Shown here: piece by piece, positions 1 to 8,486 of the stretch
Numbering within the stretch: the first letter of the stretch is position 1
How the letters are laid out: each line of letters starts with the position of its first letter
NCBI GenBank assembly: GCA_041725895.1
Contig: JBGRQA010000008.1
Location: forward strand, 136,151 to 200,150
From: JBGRQA01 sp041725895
Lineage (GTDB): Bacteria; Bacteroidota; Bacteroidia; Bacteroidales; Marinifilaceae
DNA length: 64,000 nucleotides
Direction of reading: 5' to 3'
Notes under the pieces: generated by a model
What the model saw: only the letters and a program-made list of their open reading frames with translations
Database searches by the model: none
What the model was told of the DNA's origin: nothing
Program-made: the position numbers and the translations under genes

Positions 1-906
1 AGGAGATCCTCGAATTCTTTAAAACTCTTAGCGAGTAGAAGAGCCAAACTTTCTACATTGCTGGATTTGGCCAAAATCCGTATTGCCATTCCAGTAGCCC
101 TATCCTGCCTGACGGGATACTTGCTATTTCAGCCCCATTTCTCACAAGAACTGATTCTGGTAGTGGTTGGCATTCTCCTCATCGTAGGCGGCGCATCGGC
201 ACTGAATCACATTCAGGAGCACAAACGGGATGCCCTAATGCACAGAACCCGCTACCGTCCCATCCCCTCCGGTAAAATATCTTCAAAAGAAGCAGCTGTT
301 TGGAGCATTCTTTTCCTACTATCCGGAGGCATCCTGTTGGCTTGGGGAGGCACTCCGGAAAGCATTCTTCTGGCCCTCTTCTCCATAGCCTGGTACAACC
401 TGGTATATACACCTTTGAAACAAATAACAGCCTTTGCCGTTGTTCCGGGTGCACTAAGTGGAGCTTTTCCCCCGTTAATCGGTTGGTTGGGAGCAGGAGG
501 CGAATGGTTTCACCCAACCATTCTGGCCGTTGCCCTCTTCTTCTTTATCGGACAAATTCCGCATTTCTGGCTTCTATTAATGATCCACAACGAAGATTAC
601 AAACGCGCCGGATTCAAAGTTCTTACAGATATTTTCACTCCAATGCAATTGAATCGAATTACACTAGTCTGGACATTGGCAACAATCGTTGTGGCCCTGC
701 TTCTTCCATCCTTCATTATCATCTCCTCCCCCTGGTTAATGGGAGCATTGGCCATCAGTTCGCTCTGGATATTCACCATGAGCTTTTTCCTTTTGATCAT
801 TAAGCAGGATCAAAATAAACTCAAAGGCATCTTTCTCCGTCTCAATCTTTTCTTCTTACTGGTAATGATTCTAATAAACCTTAACAGCTATTACTCTTCA
901 CTCTAA
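1..906 (+). CDS. ctaB: Protoheme IX farnesyltransferase (heme O synthase), 5'-partial
   Basis: UbiA-superfamily integral membrane prenyltransferase that adds a farnesyl group to heme B to make heme O for heme-copper oxidases. The frame is open to the first base of the window and the first internal start is only a TTG at 58, lying inside the segment just before membrane helix 1, so the true start is probably upstream. Visible motifs: the first polyprenyl-diphosphate motif NHIQEHKRDALMHRT (Glu at the first acidic position, which I believe is usual in CtaB), then YTPLKQITAFAVVPGA with GAFPPLIGW, and QIPHFWLLL followed by EDYKRAGF. About eight hydrophobic segments. No oxidase subunit genes follow in the window. 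Family call firm, start unknown. Confidence 0.88.
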   Translation, partial: RRSSNSLKLLASRRAKLSTLLDLAKIRIAIPVALSCLTGYLLFQPHFSQELILVVVGILLIVGGASALNHIQEHKRDALMHRTRYRPIPSGKISSKEAAVWSILFLLSGGILLAWGGTPESILLALFSIAWYNLVYTPLKQITAFAVVPGALSGAFPPLIGWLGAGGEWFHPTILAVALFFFIGQIPHFWLLLMIHNEDYKRAGFKVLTDIFTPMQLNRITLVWTLATIVVALLLPSFIIISSPWLMGALAISSLWIFTMSFFLLIIKQDQNKLKGIFLRLNLFFLLVMILINLNSYYSSL

Positions 907-1085
907 TGTTTTCCTATAACAAACATTAGTAATGTTTGGTAAACAAACAGTACCCAATTGGAATAAAATCAAATTTCACCTTTCATCCTCCCGCAAGTTT
1001 TTTTTATTTTGACAACCAATTCACTAACTTTATAAGTATCTGATACGGTTCTAATAAAAACCTGTTGTTCAAAAAACTTCAAGCT

Positions 1086-1403
1086 ATGAAAAATGTATGG
1101 ATGCTACTTTTGGTAAGTGGATTGCTCCTGTCTTGCCAAACCAATAGTAAGAAAACAGAGTCAAAAGAAAAGACAGAAGTCTCTAAAATAATGGATATCC
1201 AGGAATTGGAACTGGATGTAAAAGGCATGACTTGCACCGGATGCGAAAAATCAGTAGAGAATGGTTTGAAACAAATTGATGGAGTAGTAGAGGTTAAAGC
1301 ATCCCATAAAGAAAACAAGGTCCTTATTAAGATAGAGAAGAACAAAATGGATCGGGAAGCCATAAACCAGAAGATTGAAACCATTGGCTATTCCGTTCAA
1401 TAG
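1086..1403 (+). CDS. Small lipoprotein with a heavy-metal-associated (HMA) domain
   Basis: The start is set at the ATG at 1086 rather than the TTG at 1065 because it opens directly into a lipoprotein signal peptide ending in LLLSC. The mature part has a Lys/Glu-rich linker and then one ferredoxin-like HMA domain with the metal-binding loop GMTCTGC, about 105 residues in all. HMA domains of the CopZ/MerP/Atx1 type bind Cu(I) or another soft metal. Membrane anchoring suggests periplasmic metal capture or delivery. The upstream heme O synthase gene makes oxidase copper supply an attractive guess, but the sequence does not show it. It runs to 24 bases before the thioesterase gene, so the two may be co-transcribed. 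Confidence 0.85.
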   Translation: MKNVWMLLLVSGLLLSCQTNSKKTESKEKTEVSKIMDIQELELDVKGMTCTGCEKSVENGLKQIDGVVEVKASHKENKVLIKIEKNKMDREAINQKIETIGYSVQ

Positions 1404-1427
1404 ATTGCACCAGTAGAATAGTACCGT

Positions 1428-1826
1428 ATGAAAGAAAAACCAAAAGGAGAACTAGCGATCCAGGTAGTAGCTATGCCGGCCGACACCAACCCAACAGGAG
1501 ATGTTTTTGGGGGTTGGTTGGTTTCCCAAATGGATATTGCCGGTGGAGTTTTCTGCCGAAAAATAGCTAAAGGAAGAGTAGCTACCGTAGCAATTAATTC
1601 CATCACCTTTAAACTGCCCGTATTCATAGGGGATATCCTTTGCTGCTATGTGGATTTGATCAAAATTGGAAGATCTTCAATAAATGTCCACATCGAGGCC
1701 TGGGTAAACAGGGAATACGAGGAAGGAGACAGCATAAAGGTAACCGAAGGGGATTATACCTACGTAAAAGTAGATGAAAACAGAAAACCAGCCCGGATCA
1801 AAACAGATCTTCAGTTCAAAAAATAA
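1428..1826 (+). CDS. Acyl-CoA thioesterase, YciA type (hotdog fold)
   Basis: A 132-residue single hotdog domain matching the YciA/ACOT family, which hydrolyses a broad range of acyl-CoAs. Seen: the family signature NPTGDVFGGWLVSQMDIAGG near residue 20-40, in which the Asp of QMD is the expected catalytic residue, then a conserved strand around VATVAINSITFKLPV and the conserved region IGRSSINVHIEAWV. The length is normal for the family. It follows the HMA lipoprotein gene at short distance on the same strand. The ATG at 1428 is the only sensible start. Physiological substrate unknown. Confidence 0.9.
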   Translation: MKEKPKGELAIQVVAMPADTNPTGDVFGGWLVSQMDIAGGVFCRKIAKGRVATVAINSITFKLPVFIGDILCCYVDLIKIGRSSINVHIEAWVNREYEEGDSIKVTEGDYTYVKVDENRKPARIKTDLQFKK

Positions 1827-1938
1827 AAACCGATTGGATTCTATTACTTGCTCTTATATATTCCCTCTCCTTGCCTCGGGAAAGGAATAAATAACAAAAC
1901 TTAACCTAATAAAGGGTTCTTTCTTAGTTCAATCATTG

Positions 1939-1946
1939 TATATTTG
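1939..1946 (+). promoter_or_regulatory. Candidate -7 box TATATTTG for pyrD
   Basis: TATATTTG fits the Bacteroidota -7 consensus TAnnTTTG and lies 19 bases before the pyrD start codon. I see no good TTG at the matching -33 distance, so this rests on the -7 element alone. Confidence 0.45.
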
Positions 1947-1965
1947 CATAATAAAAGAGTAAGAG

Positions 1966-3009
1966 ATGAGTTTTTACAAATTAGTTATACTTCCCGTTCT
2001 TCTTAAGTTTGATCCGGAGAAGATCCATTTGTTCACTTTTAAGTGCTTTAAGGTATTTCAGAACTACAGCCTAACCCGCTCCATCATTGGAGCTCGTTTC
2101 AAATTGGAGGATCCCTTGCTGGAAACGGAAGTCTTTGGACTAAAATTCCCCAACCCTGTTGGCTTGGCGGCAGGCCTCGATAAAAATGCAGAAGCCTTTG
2201 ATTTGTTAGGACAAATGGGATTTGGCTTTGTCGAAATTGGTACGGTTACTCCTAAAGCTCAACCCGGGAATCTTGAACCCCGTTTGTTCCGGTTTATTAA
2301 TGATAAAGCTCTGGTCAACCGCATGGGATTTAACAATGAGGGCGTTGAGGAGATCGTCAACCGTCTTCGGAAGCGGAAAACCAAAGTCATGATTGGTGGT
2401 AATATTGGCAAGAATAAGGTGACACCAAACGACCAGGCCATCCGGGATTACCTTAGTTGCTTTGAAGCATTGTATCCCGTTGTGGATTATTTTGCCGTGA
2501 ATGTAAGTTCGCCCAACACGCCTAACTTAAGAGAACTTCAGGATAAGGAACCACTAAAACGTCTGTTAAACGACTTAATGGAGCTGAATCGAAGTAAAGA
2601 AGTTTCGAAACCAATTCTTCTGAAAATTGCTCCCGATCTAACCGACAGTCAGCTGGATGATATCATTGAGATTGTAAAAGAAACCTCCATTGCAGGCATT
2701 GTTGCTACCAATACAACTGTTTCGAGAGATGGGCTAACCTACACAAGGGAAGATATTGAAGCAGTTGGAGAAGGTGGTTTAAGTGGAGAACCCTTAAAGA
2801 AGCGCTCTACACAAGTTATTCGATACATCAATGAAAAATCAGAGGGAAGCATTCCAATTATTGGAGTTGGAGGTATTATGAGTCCGGAGGATGCACTGGA
2901 GAAAATGGAAGCAGGAGCTTCCCTTGTTCAGATCTATACCGGGTTCATCTATGAAGGACCGGACCTGGTTAAAGCGATCAATAAAAAAGTTATTGAAACC
3001 AGAAAATAA
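1966..3009 (+). CDS. pyrD: Quinone-dependent dihydroorotate dehydrogenase (class 2)
   Basis: Oxidises dihydroorotate to orotate in pyrimidine synthesis and passes electrons to the membrane quinone pool through FMN. Class 2 features: an N-terminal amphipathic extension (residues 1-45) that binds the membrane, GLAAGLDKNAEAF near residue 65, and the active-site loop NVSSPNTPNLRELQ, where Ser is the catalytic base as in class 2 enzymes. KIAPDLTD and the FMN-phosphate glycine segment GVGGIMSPEDALEKMEAGA follow. Length 347 is usual. It stands alone, with a TAnnTTTG box in front. High confidence. Confidence 0.96.
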   Translation: MSFYKLVILPVLLKFDPEKIHLFTFKCFKVFQNYSLTRSIIGARFKLEDPLLETEVFGLKFPNPVGLAAGLDKNAEAFDLLGQMGFGFVEIGTVTPKAQPGNLEPRLFRFINDKALVNRMGFNNEGVEEIVNRLRKRKTKVMIGGNIGKNKVTPNDQAIRDYLSCFEALYPVVDYFAVNVSSPNTPNLRELQDKEPLKRLLNDLMELNRSKEVSKPILLKIAPDLTDSQLDDIIEIVKETSIAGIVATNTTVSRDGLTYTREDIEAVGEGGLSGEPLKKRSTQVIRYINEKSEGSIPIIGVGGIMSPEDALEKMEAGASLVQIYTGFIYEGPDLVKAINKKVIETRK

Positions 3010-3275
3010 CGCAGATGGAGAGGTGTGGAATCTCTCCATTAATTCTTTTCCTAAACCTAACCCCCCCCTATTACCAATGAGAAATACATTAGCAAAATTC
3101 GCAAATTGAGGTCCCTATAGAAAAAACTGACTTTGCTTACACCTCTTTCTTTAATTCTTATTCGAAACCAAAAAGCAACTTTCTTTCCTTGAAATTTGTT
3201 AAATTTAGAGTGTCAATATATCCCTTTCGAAAATGGATATTTGAATACCTGCACCACAAAACTCTATACTATTAG

Positions 3276-3674
3276 ATGATTGCTATAAACTTAGTTTTCG
3301 GGACATTCTTTATTGGGTTAGGCTTTATTATAGGAAAGAAGCCAGAGTTAATTTCTAAACTGAATTTATTGGCTGAAGATCAGAAAGAGAAAGTCGATCC
3401 AAACGTTTTTGTTCCTGTTGTTAAATGGACATTTATTATTACCGGATTAACCGTTATCATTGGCAGTACAATTAGCTACTGGCTCAACTGGCCACTGGGA
3501 TTGATGCTGTCGATTTTTATCCCCATAATCATTATGGCCCTTCTCCTTAATATTGAAGGACGAAAACTGGAGTTTAAGAAATTTCCGGAGAAGAACAAAG
3601 AAAAGGCATTTGCAGTTATCTTTATAATTGTAGCCCTTTCCATTGCTGTATTTATTATCTTTTCCAGAGGATAG
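3276..3674 (+). CDS. Small membrane protein (DUF3784-like)
   Basis: A 132-residue protein with four predicted transmembrane segments: residues 1-18, about 50-68, 72-90 and 112-129. A charged cytosolic-type stretch (KKPELISKLNLLAEDQKEKVD) follows helix 1. The arrangement resembles DUF3784-type proteins, which have no known function. No catalytic motif is visible. It lies between pyrD and the convergent citrate synthase gene and is probably monocistronic. The call as a real gene rests on the clean membrane pattern and sound codon use; the family assignment is tentative. Confidence 0.7.
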   Translation: MIAINLVFGTFFIGLGFIIGKKPELISKLNLLAEDQKEKVDPNVFVPVVKWTFIITGLTVIIGSTISYWLNWPLGLMLSIFIPIIIMALLLNIEGRKLEFKKFPEKNKEKAFAVIFIIVALSIAVFIIFSRG

Positions 3675-3843
3675 ACACAGTAAAAAAAGCAAAGGAAAAC
3701 CATCCTGCATTTAACCAATACCTCACTGTATAACCTCTTCAAACGGTCTTTATTCGAAAAGATCATCATAAACCAATGCTTGTTTGGCTTATCTATAATA
3801 GCACCTTCCCTGTGCTCTTTGAATCTTCCACTATAAGAATGAA

Positions 3844-3881
3844 TTTGTGTCCGTATTTCGCTTCAAAAATACGGACACAAA
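3844..3881. terminator. Bidirectional hairpin downstream of citrate synthase
   Basis: An inverted repeat of about 13 bp (TTTGTGTCCGTATTT pairing with its complement, 8-base loop) sits five bases past the citrate synthase stop codon. It separates that gene from the convergent small membrane protein gene. The U-run is short on both strands. Confidence 0.6.
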
Positions 3882-3885
3882 CACC

Positions 3886-5190
3886 TTATTTTGCAGGGGT
3901 GGTAGACACTTCGTCCAGTTTCTGCAGCAACCACCTATTGGTAACACTCTTGGGTCGAATAATTGGTTGCCCTAAACCACGGGCTAGAATATCCTGGGCA
4001 CAGAATCCCAACACCCTGGAAACACCAAACATTACAGTGTAGTAATCAAAGTTGTCAACACCATAATGATACAACAAAGAACCCGAAATAGCATCCACAT
4101 TGGGCCATGGATTGGCTACTTTTCCTCCTTTGTAAGTTTTCAATACCCGGGGAACCACGGAGAACAGTTTTTTCACGATCTGGAAGTATTCATTACTGGA
4201 ACAGAACTTATCGCCAAATTCCATAAAGGCCACAAACCGAGGATCGGTAGCACGCAATACAGCATGACCGTAACCGGGGATAACCTTACCGGAATCCAAG
4301 GTTTTATTCACATAATCTTCCAACTCCTTTTCGGAGGGGTAAGCACCAATTTCCTCATGTACCTTAATGATAAACCTCAGACACTCCTGATTCGCCAATC
4401 CGTGCAAAGGACCTGCAAGGCCATTCAAGCCTGCAGAGGAGGCATAGTAGATGTTGGACAAAGCCGAACTTACTACCCGGGAAGTAAACGCACTTACATT
4501 TCCTCCTTCGTGATCGCAATGCAACACCAGATACAATCTGATTAGATCCGCAAATTCTTCTCCTGCACCGGGGATTCCCAGCATATTCGCCATATTTCCT
4601 GCCCAATCAAGTTCCGGATTATATGGTATTAACTTACCATCCAAAAAACGGATGCGGTAAATTCCCGCAGCCAAAGAGGGAAGCTTGGCAATCAAATCCA
4701 ATGCATCCTCCAAAGTAGCATCCCAAAACTCACTTTTAGGAAGGCCTTCCTGGTACTTTTTCTTAAACACCGAATTCCCTTCCATCGACAAAATACCGAG
4801 ACTAAGCATAGTCATTGGGTGAGTATCTTTGGGCAATGCCCTTAAAACCTCCCAGGTATATTCGGGAATATGAGTGCGTTTCTTTAAATCTTCCTGCAAC
4901 AAAATCAAATCCTTCTCCTCCGGAAACTTTCCCGTGCACAAAAGAAAGAAAATCTCCTCCGGAAGCTTATCTGAAAATTCCGGAGCGGTTATTCCACTAA
5001 TATGCAATCCCGAATAGGGATCTACGTACGAAGTATTGCAAGCCATGGCGATGAGCCCCCTCATCCCTCCAAATATCTGCCGCGTGGTAACTTCCGAAAT
5101 AACAGTATCTTTGTGCTTCTCCAGGATCTGATCAATCTCCTGTTTCAGTACTCCAATGTGTAGCCGTATTTCTTCTTTAAGCTGAGCCAT
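3886..5190 (-). CDS. gltA: Citrate synthase, eukaryote-like type I
   Basis: Condenses oxaloacetate and acetyl-CoA in the first step of the TCA cycle. The 434-residue protein carries the blocks CDHEGGNVSAFTSRVV, NGLAGPLHGLANQECL with the first catalytic His, GYGHAVLRATDPRF with the second His, and a C-terminal region VDNFDYYTVMFGVSRVLG with the acidic residue. These blocks read like mitochondrial citrate synthase rather than the hexameric NADH-inhibited GltA of enterobacteria. The ATG at 5190 gives the expected short N-terminal helix. Single gene, with a hairpin terminator just behind it. The symbol is used in the general sense of citrate synthase. Confidence 0.94.
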   Translation of the reverse strand: MAQLKEEIRLHIGVLKQEIDQILEKHKDTVISEVTTRQIFGGMRGLIAMACNTSYVDPYSGLHISGITAPEFSDKLPEEIFFLLCTGKFPEEKDLILLQEDLKKRTHIPEYTWEVLRALPKDTHPMTMLSLGILSMEGNSVFKKKYQEGLPKSEFWDATLEDALDLIAKLPSLAAGIYRIRFLDGKLIPYNPELDWAGNMANMLGIPGAGEEFADLIRLYLVLHCDHEGGNVSAFTSRVVSSALSNIYYASSAGLNGLAGPLHGLANQECLRFIIKVHEEIGAYPSEKELEDYVNKTLDSGKVIPGYGHAVLRATDPRFVAFMEFGDKFCSSNEYFQIVKKLFSVVPRVLKTYKGGKVANPWPNVDAISGSLLYHYGVDNFDYYTVMFGVSRVLGFCAQDILARGLGQPIIRPKSVTNRWLLQKLDEVSTTPAK

Positions 5191-5455
5191 TGCTTCTTTA
5201 ATTAATATTTTAACTTATATTGATCAATACATGCGTAAAACCGCATCCATAAAGAGGTTACCTACATAAGATACAAAAAAACAAGCTAATTTTCAGGCAC
5301 TTTCCCAGTATTCCTGAACAATTCAGATGCAGTACAAAATTCTGCACCCAATTAGTTGAAGGATTTCTTATACAAGTTGTAAATTTTGATGTAAATTAGT
5401 GTTAAGTAATCACTCAGCAGAAAAACAAGCTTGCAACACAGCTCACTATTTCGAA

Positions 5456-6379
5456 ATGAAAATCCTTAACTATTCGGCGGAACCGGTAAACAAACTCTTC
5501 TCGTGGCTACCCCGGGATTTAGAAGCTGAAAAAGTGATCTTTTTCCCTGACGCCTGTCCGGGACGTTCCCCATTGCCTACGGGGACTGTCGTATTCACCA
5601 GGCAGCAAAACTGGCGGAAATTTGCAGTTTCGGATTGCGGCTGCGGAATGCTACTGGTTAAATCAACCTATTGCCCTAAAGATTTCAGTAAAGCCACCTG
5701 GGATAAAATCTATTATGAACTTCGAAACAAAAAAGGCAAATTGGGAGACCTGGGATCGGGCAATCACTTCCTGGATGCGCTTGTTACTGAAGGTGAGAAT
5801 TATCTGTACTTCCTCATCCACACGGGTTCCCGAACGGAATCCAAAATTGTTGATCATTTAACAGATCGCCCGGATGAATTTGATCAGAAATTTGGGGAAG
5901 TTTGTTCCTGGGCCGAAGCCAACCGACTGGCAATAGCCCAAATTCTCGAAAACTACTTCGGCCCTCTTGAAACAATTACAGATCGCAACCACAATCATTT
6001 CGAGAAAACCAACGAAGGTGTGATACTAAGGAAGGGAGCCGTTAAAATTCATCCCCACGAACTCACCGTTTTGCCTTCCAACCTTATAGGAGATATTGTA
6101 CTGGTGAAAGCAACGCAAAAGGTAGAGGCGACACTATTCTCACTAAACCATGGAACCGGTAGGATTATGGCACGCTCCGAAGCCAAATTACATGCAGAAG
6201 ATTACAATTACCACAAACTTAGAGAACACATCTATATCCCTGAAATGATTAGCAATGCATCTATCAAAACTGAGGCTCCCTATTGTTACCGGAACCTGGA
6301 GGACTGCCTGGAATTAATACATGAACTAATCACCGTAGAAAAAAGATTCAAGCCCATTGCCTATTTGGGGCAGATTTAG
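5456..6379 (+). CDS. Short RtcB-family protein (RNA ligase-like)
   Basis: About 307 residues from the ATG at 5456; a GTG at 5399 would add 19 residues without family character. The order of motifs is that of RtcB, the Mn/GTP-dependent 3'-phosphate RNA ligase: DCGCGM with the metal Cys, LGSGNHFLD, HTGSRTESK, RNHNHFEK, RKGAVKIHP, LNHGTGRIMARSEAK in place of the canonical SHGAGR guanylylation block, and a C-terminal LGQI. It is clearly shorter than canonical RtcB, so it may be a divergent paralogue. RtcB acts in RNA repair or tRNA splicing; here neither archease nor RtcA is nearby. Whether ligase activity is kept cannot be told from the sequence. Confidence 0.82.
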   Translation: MKILNYSAEPVNKLFSWLPRDLEAEKVIFFPDACPGRSPLPTGTVVFTRQQNWRKFAVSDCGCGMLLVKSTYCPKDFSKATWDKIYYELRNKKGKLGDLGSGNHFLDALVTEGENYLYFLIHTGSRTESKIVDHLTDRPDEFDQKFGEVCSWAEANRLAIAQILENYFGPLETITDRNHNHFEKTNEGVILRKGAVKIHPHELTVLPSNLIGDIVLVKATQKVEATLFSLNHGTGRIMARSEAKLHAEDYNYHKLREHIYIPEMISNASIKTEAPYCYRNLEDCLELIHELITVEKRFKPIAYLGQI

Positions 6380-6430
6380 AATTCAAATAACACCGTTTGA
6401 CCACCAATTCTCAAACAAAAAATTAAAAAA

Positions 6431-6449
6431 GTACATACATTAGTACGTA
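6431..6449. promoter_or_regulatory. Candidate operator upstream of yefM
   Basis: The segment AGTACATACATTAGTACGT holds two inverted GTAC cores about 95 bases before the yefM start. YefM-YoeB complexes repress their own promoter by binding palindromes with a TGTACA core, so this is a reasonable but imperfect candidate. Confidence 0.25.
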
Positions 6450-6541
6450 AATAAAGCTATCATCTACAAAATTATAAAAGATAATTCCAGGCTTTTTTGG
6501 GGGTAATCAATGAGATGTAACAATAAATCGAATCGAAAGAA

Positions 6542-6799
6542 ATGAAAACAGTAAACTATTCGGAACTTCGTACCCACTTAAAATCCAACCTCGATGAAGT
6601 GAGCGAAAATCAGGAAACACTCATTGTGCATCGCTCCGGAGGAAAAAGTGTGGTAATGATTTCAATGGATGAATACAATTCCTGGATGGAAACAATACAT
6701 CTGATAAAAAGTCAGGCCAACCGGGAAAGACTTGAGCAATCAATCAAAAATGTCAAAGAACACAAGAATGTTTCTCCGCAAAACCTAATTGAAGATTGA
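6542..6799 (+). CDS. yefM: Antitoxin of YefM/Phd family
   Basis: An 85-residue antitoxin that binds DNA by its N-terminal Phd/YefM fold and neutralises the toxin with its disordered C-terminal half. Seen: the opening MKTVNYSELRTHLKSNLDEV, followed by LIVHRSGGKSVVMISMDEYNSWMET, a segment typical of YefM. The C-terminal part is charged and low in hydrophobics. Its TGA stop overlaps the ATG of the toxin gene (TGATG), the translationally coupled arrangement expected in this module. The pair probably autoregulates. Confidence 0.93.
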   Translation: MKTVNYSELRTHLKSNLDEVSENQETLIVHRSGGKSVVMISMDEYNSWMETIHLIKSQANRERLEQSIKNVKEHKNVSPQNLIED

Positions 6800-7053
6800 T
6801 GAACCTCTATTTTGAGAAGAATGCCTGGGAGGATTATCTCTTTTGGCAAGCCACTGACAAAAAAGTACTAAAAAAGATCAACACACTCATAAAAGAGTGT
6901 CAACGAAAACCCTTTGAGGGAATTGGCAAACCAGAAGCACTAAAGGGTAATTTAAGCGGATATTGGTCACGACGAAACACGGGTGATCATCGATTGGTAT
7001 ACAGTGTGCAAAATGACACCCTATACATTGTTCAATGCCGTTTCCACTACTAG
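6799..7053 (+). CDS. yoeB: mRNA interferase toxin YoeB
   Basis: An 84-residue RelE-superfamily ribosome-dependent endoribonuclease. The ATG at 6799 overlaps the yefM stop; the TTG three bases earlier is not needed. The residues known for YoeB catalysis are present: a Glu in GKPEALKG, Arg residues in YWSRRNTGDHRLVYSV and the terminal His-Tyr of CRFHY. The toxin therefore looks intact, consistent with the intact antitoxin gene before it. Confidence 0.94.
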   Translation: MNLYFEKNAWEDYLFWQATDKKVLKKINTLIKECQRKPFEGIGKPEALKGNLSGYWSRRNTGDHRLVYSVQNDTLYIVQCRFHY

Positions 7054-7213
7054 CTAGTCTCTCCTACTCAAGCTCCCAAACAACCTCTGCCAATTAAATT
7101 CTCCAATCACAATTAAGTAACCAAAACTAATTGGTTAAATTGGTCATCTACTCCAATCGTACTTTCATAATAACAGGTCCCAAATCTCTTTTTTAAGCTT
7201 CGTTAACTTCTGT

Positions 7214-7247
7214 TTGCAAGCCTTAACGCAGTTATGGCTTACCTTTG
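7214..7247 (+). promoter_or_regulatory. Promoter of a candidate small RNA
   Basis: TTG (7214-7216), a 23-base spacer and TACCTTTG (7240-7247) fit the Bacteroidota primary sigma consensus, with a slightly long spacer. No reading frame follows; an intrinsic terminator lies about 65 bases on. Confidence 0.45.
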
Positions 7248-7253
7248 TAATGT

Positions 7254-7345
7254 AAGTTAAAATAAAAGGTAAAAGTTTTTTCATAGAAAGATTTAATCTA
7301 GGGTTAGAGAAAAGGTCGAAGCATTCGCGTCGGCCTTTTTCTATT
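7254..7345 (+). ncRNA. Candidate small RNA between yoeB and the THEP1 gene
   Basis: The 337-base gap between yoeB and the convergent NTPase gene has a promoter-like TTG/TACCTTTG pair and then, at 7310-7341, a hairpin (AAAGGTCGA pairing with TCGGCCTTT, one G-U) running into a T-tract. Transcription from about 7254 would give an RNA of about 90 bases with an AU-rich leader and no credible reading frame. The hairpin may instead only be the terminator shared by the two converging genes. Inference only. Confidence 0.35.
7310..7341. terminator. Hairpin terminator between yoeB and the THEP1 gene
   Basis: A 9-bp stem with a T-run on the plus strand (and an A-run before the stem, so it can also act on the minus strand). 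It would end transcription from yoeB or from the candidate small RNA, and from the NTPase gene that ends at 7392. Confidence 0.55.
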
Positions 7346-7391
7346 TAGAATACCATCTTAGTTCGAGAATGGTTGTTCAACAAAAACATTC

Positions 7392-7928
7392 TCACAAATT
7401 ACTTTCCAAAAGCTTCCCAATCTTTTCCAGTAGGATATCCGGCAATTGCTCCCTGTTTTCGGGGGTTATTTCAATAATTTCCACATCCTCCCTATTCTTA
7501 ACCCCCTGAATGAATTCATCTCCACCAAAAGTAATAGTACCCAATACTATATTGGGAGCATCAAGGGCATCGATGGTTGCCTGAAGGAAAAGGCTGGAAA
7601 AGCATTCCATTTTTCCTATTTCATCCAGGATAATAATATTCTCCCCAACAGGTTTAATGGCAGGAACAGCCAGGCCTTCAATATCCGTTATGCTCACACC
7701 GTATCGCCGAATTTGCGCTACCGATTTTATATCCTCATGGGCAAGGTAAGCTTTTTGCCCATCGAGAGTTTTCATCATAAAGCCTACCCTACGCCCCTCT
7801 ACCTTCTCCTCCTCGGTGTAAAATCCATTGGCCGGGACCTCCAATTTGTCAATTACCCTTTTGATGATGGTTGTCTTGCCAGAGGAAGGTGCTCCCGTAA
7901 TGAATAAATTCTTCTTTTTCCGTACCAT
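7392..7928 (-). CDS. Nucleoside-triphosphatase, THEP1 type
   Basis: A 178-residue P-loop NTPase of the THEP1/NTPCR (formerly DUF265) family, which hydrolyses nucleoside triphosphates slowly; the biological role is not known. Seen: Walker A GAPSSGKTT at residues 11-19, the family segment GFYTEEEKVEGRRVGF at about 36-51, Walker B with the family signature ILDEIGKMECFS near residue 100, and a conserved GTITFGG. Length is normal for the family. Starts at the ATG at 7928 and appears to be a single gene. Confidence 0.88.
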   Translation of the reverse strand: MVRKKKNLFITGAPSSGKTTIIKRVIDKLEVPANGFYTEEEKVEGRRVGFMMKTLDGQKAYLAHEDIKSVAQIRRYGVSITDIEGLAVPAIKPVGENIIILDEIGKMECFSSLFLQATIDALDAPNIVLGTITFGGDEFIQGVKNREDVEIIEITPENREQLPDILLEKIGKLLESNL

Positions 7929-8206
7929 AACTTCTTACTCTGCCTGATTTATCTTCAATTTCCGAATAAAAACCAACATCATCAAAAAAGAAGGGAATCA
8001 AATTGATACAAAAACAGAATTGTTATTTCTTTGCCATTCAATCACAAGTAGAGTCGTAAATGCTCAGTAAAAACTGTAGTTGGAATTCCTCTAAACGATT
8101 ATTCGATGCAGGAATCCTAAATACCCAATAACACCAAAGGGTTACCAATTACAAATAACGGAGTGAATCGACCTTTTTAATTACAGAAACCAAAAACACC
8201 AATTGT

Positions 8207-8422
8207 ATGAACAAGAAAAACCTTATTGGAATTGTGGCAATCGTAGTGGGATTGCTGGTTTTCTTCTGGGCCCAAAACCATTCTCCCAATGCGGATTTGG
8301 GCAATAAAATTATGAAAGAAATAAACGGATCGTTTACCTTGAACAACACCTCCTATATCTTTGCTATGATCGGCTCCATCCTTCTGGTCATCCTGGGAGT
8401 AGTTAGACTGTTCCGTAAATAG
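8207..8422 (+). CDS. Small two-helix membrane protein, DUF3185-like
   Basis: A 71-residue protein with an N-terminal helix (residues 5-24, MNKKNLIGIVAIVVGLLVFF), a polar loop and a second helix (48-68). The pattern of two helices around a short loop resembles the DUF3185 family, whose function is unknown. A strong hairpin follows it at once, which supports a real, separately transcribed gene. Confidence 0.7.
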   Translation: MNKKNLIGIVAIVVGLLVFFWAQNHSPNADLGNKIMKEINGSFTLNNTSYIFAMIGSILLVILGVVRLFRK

Positions 8423-8443
8423 ACTTAAGACTTCGGTTCAACA

Positions 8444-8486
8444 CCCTGTTCAGCAGAAAAACACACTTCCCGCTGAACAGGGGTTT
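8444..8486 (+). terminator. Terminator after the DUF3185-like gene
   Basis: A perfect 11-bp stem (CCCTGTTCAGC with GCTGAACAGGG) around a 17-base loop, 22 bases past the stop codon. Only a short T-run follows. Confidence 0.6.

Noticed and set aside
300..803. 167-codon frame overlapping the heme O synthase gene
   Set aside because: Shadow frame of ctaB; the membrane pattern and UbiA motifs are in the other frame.
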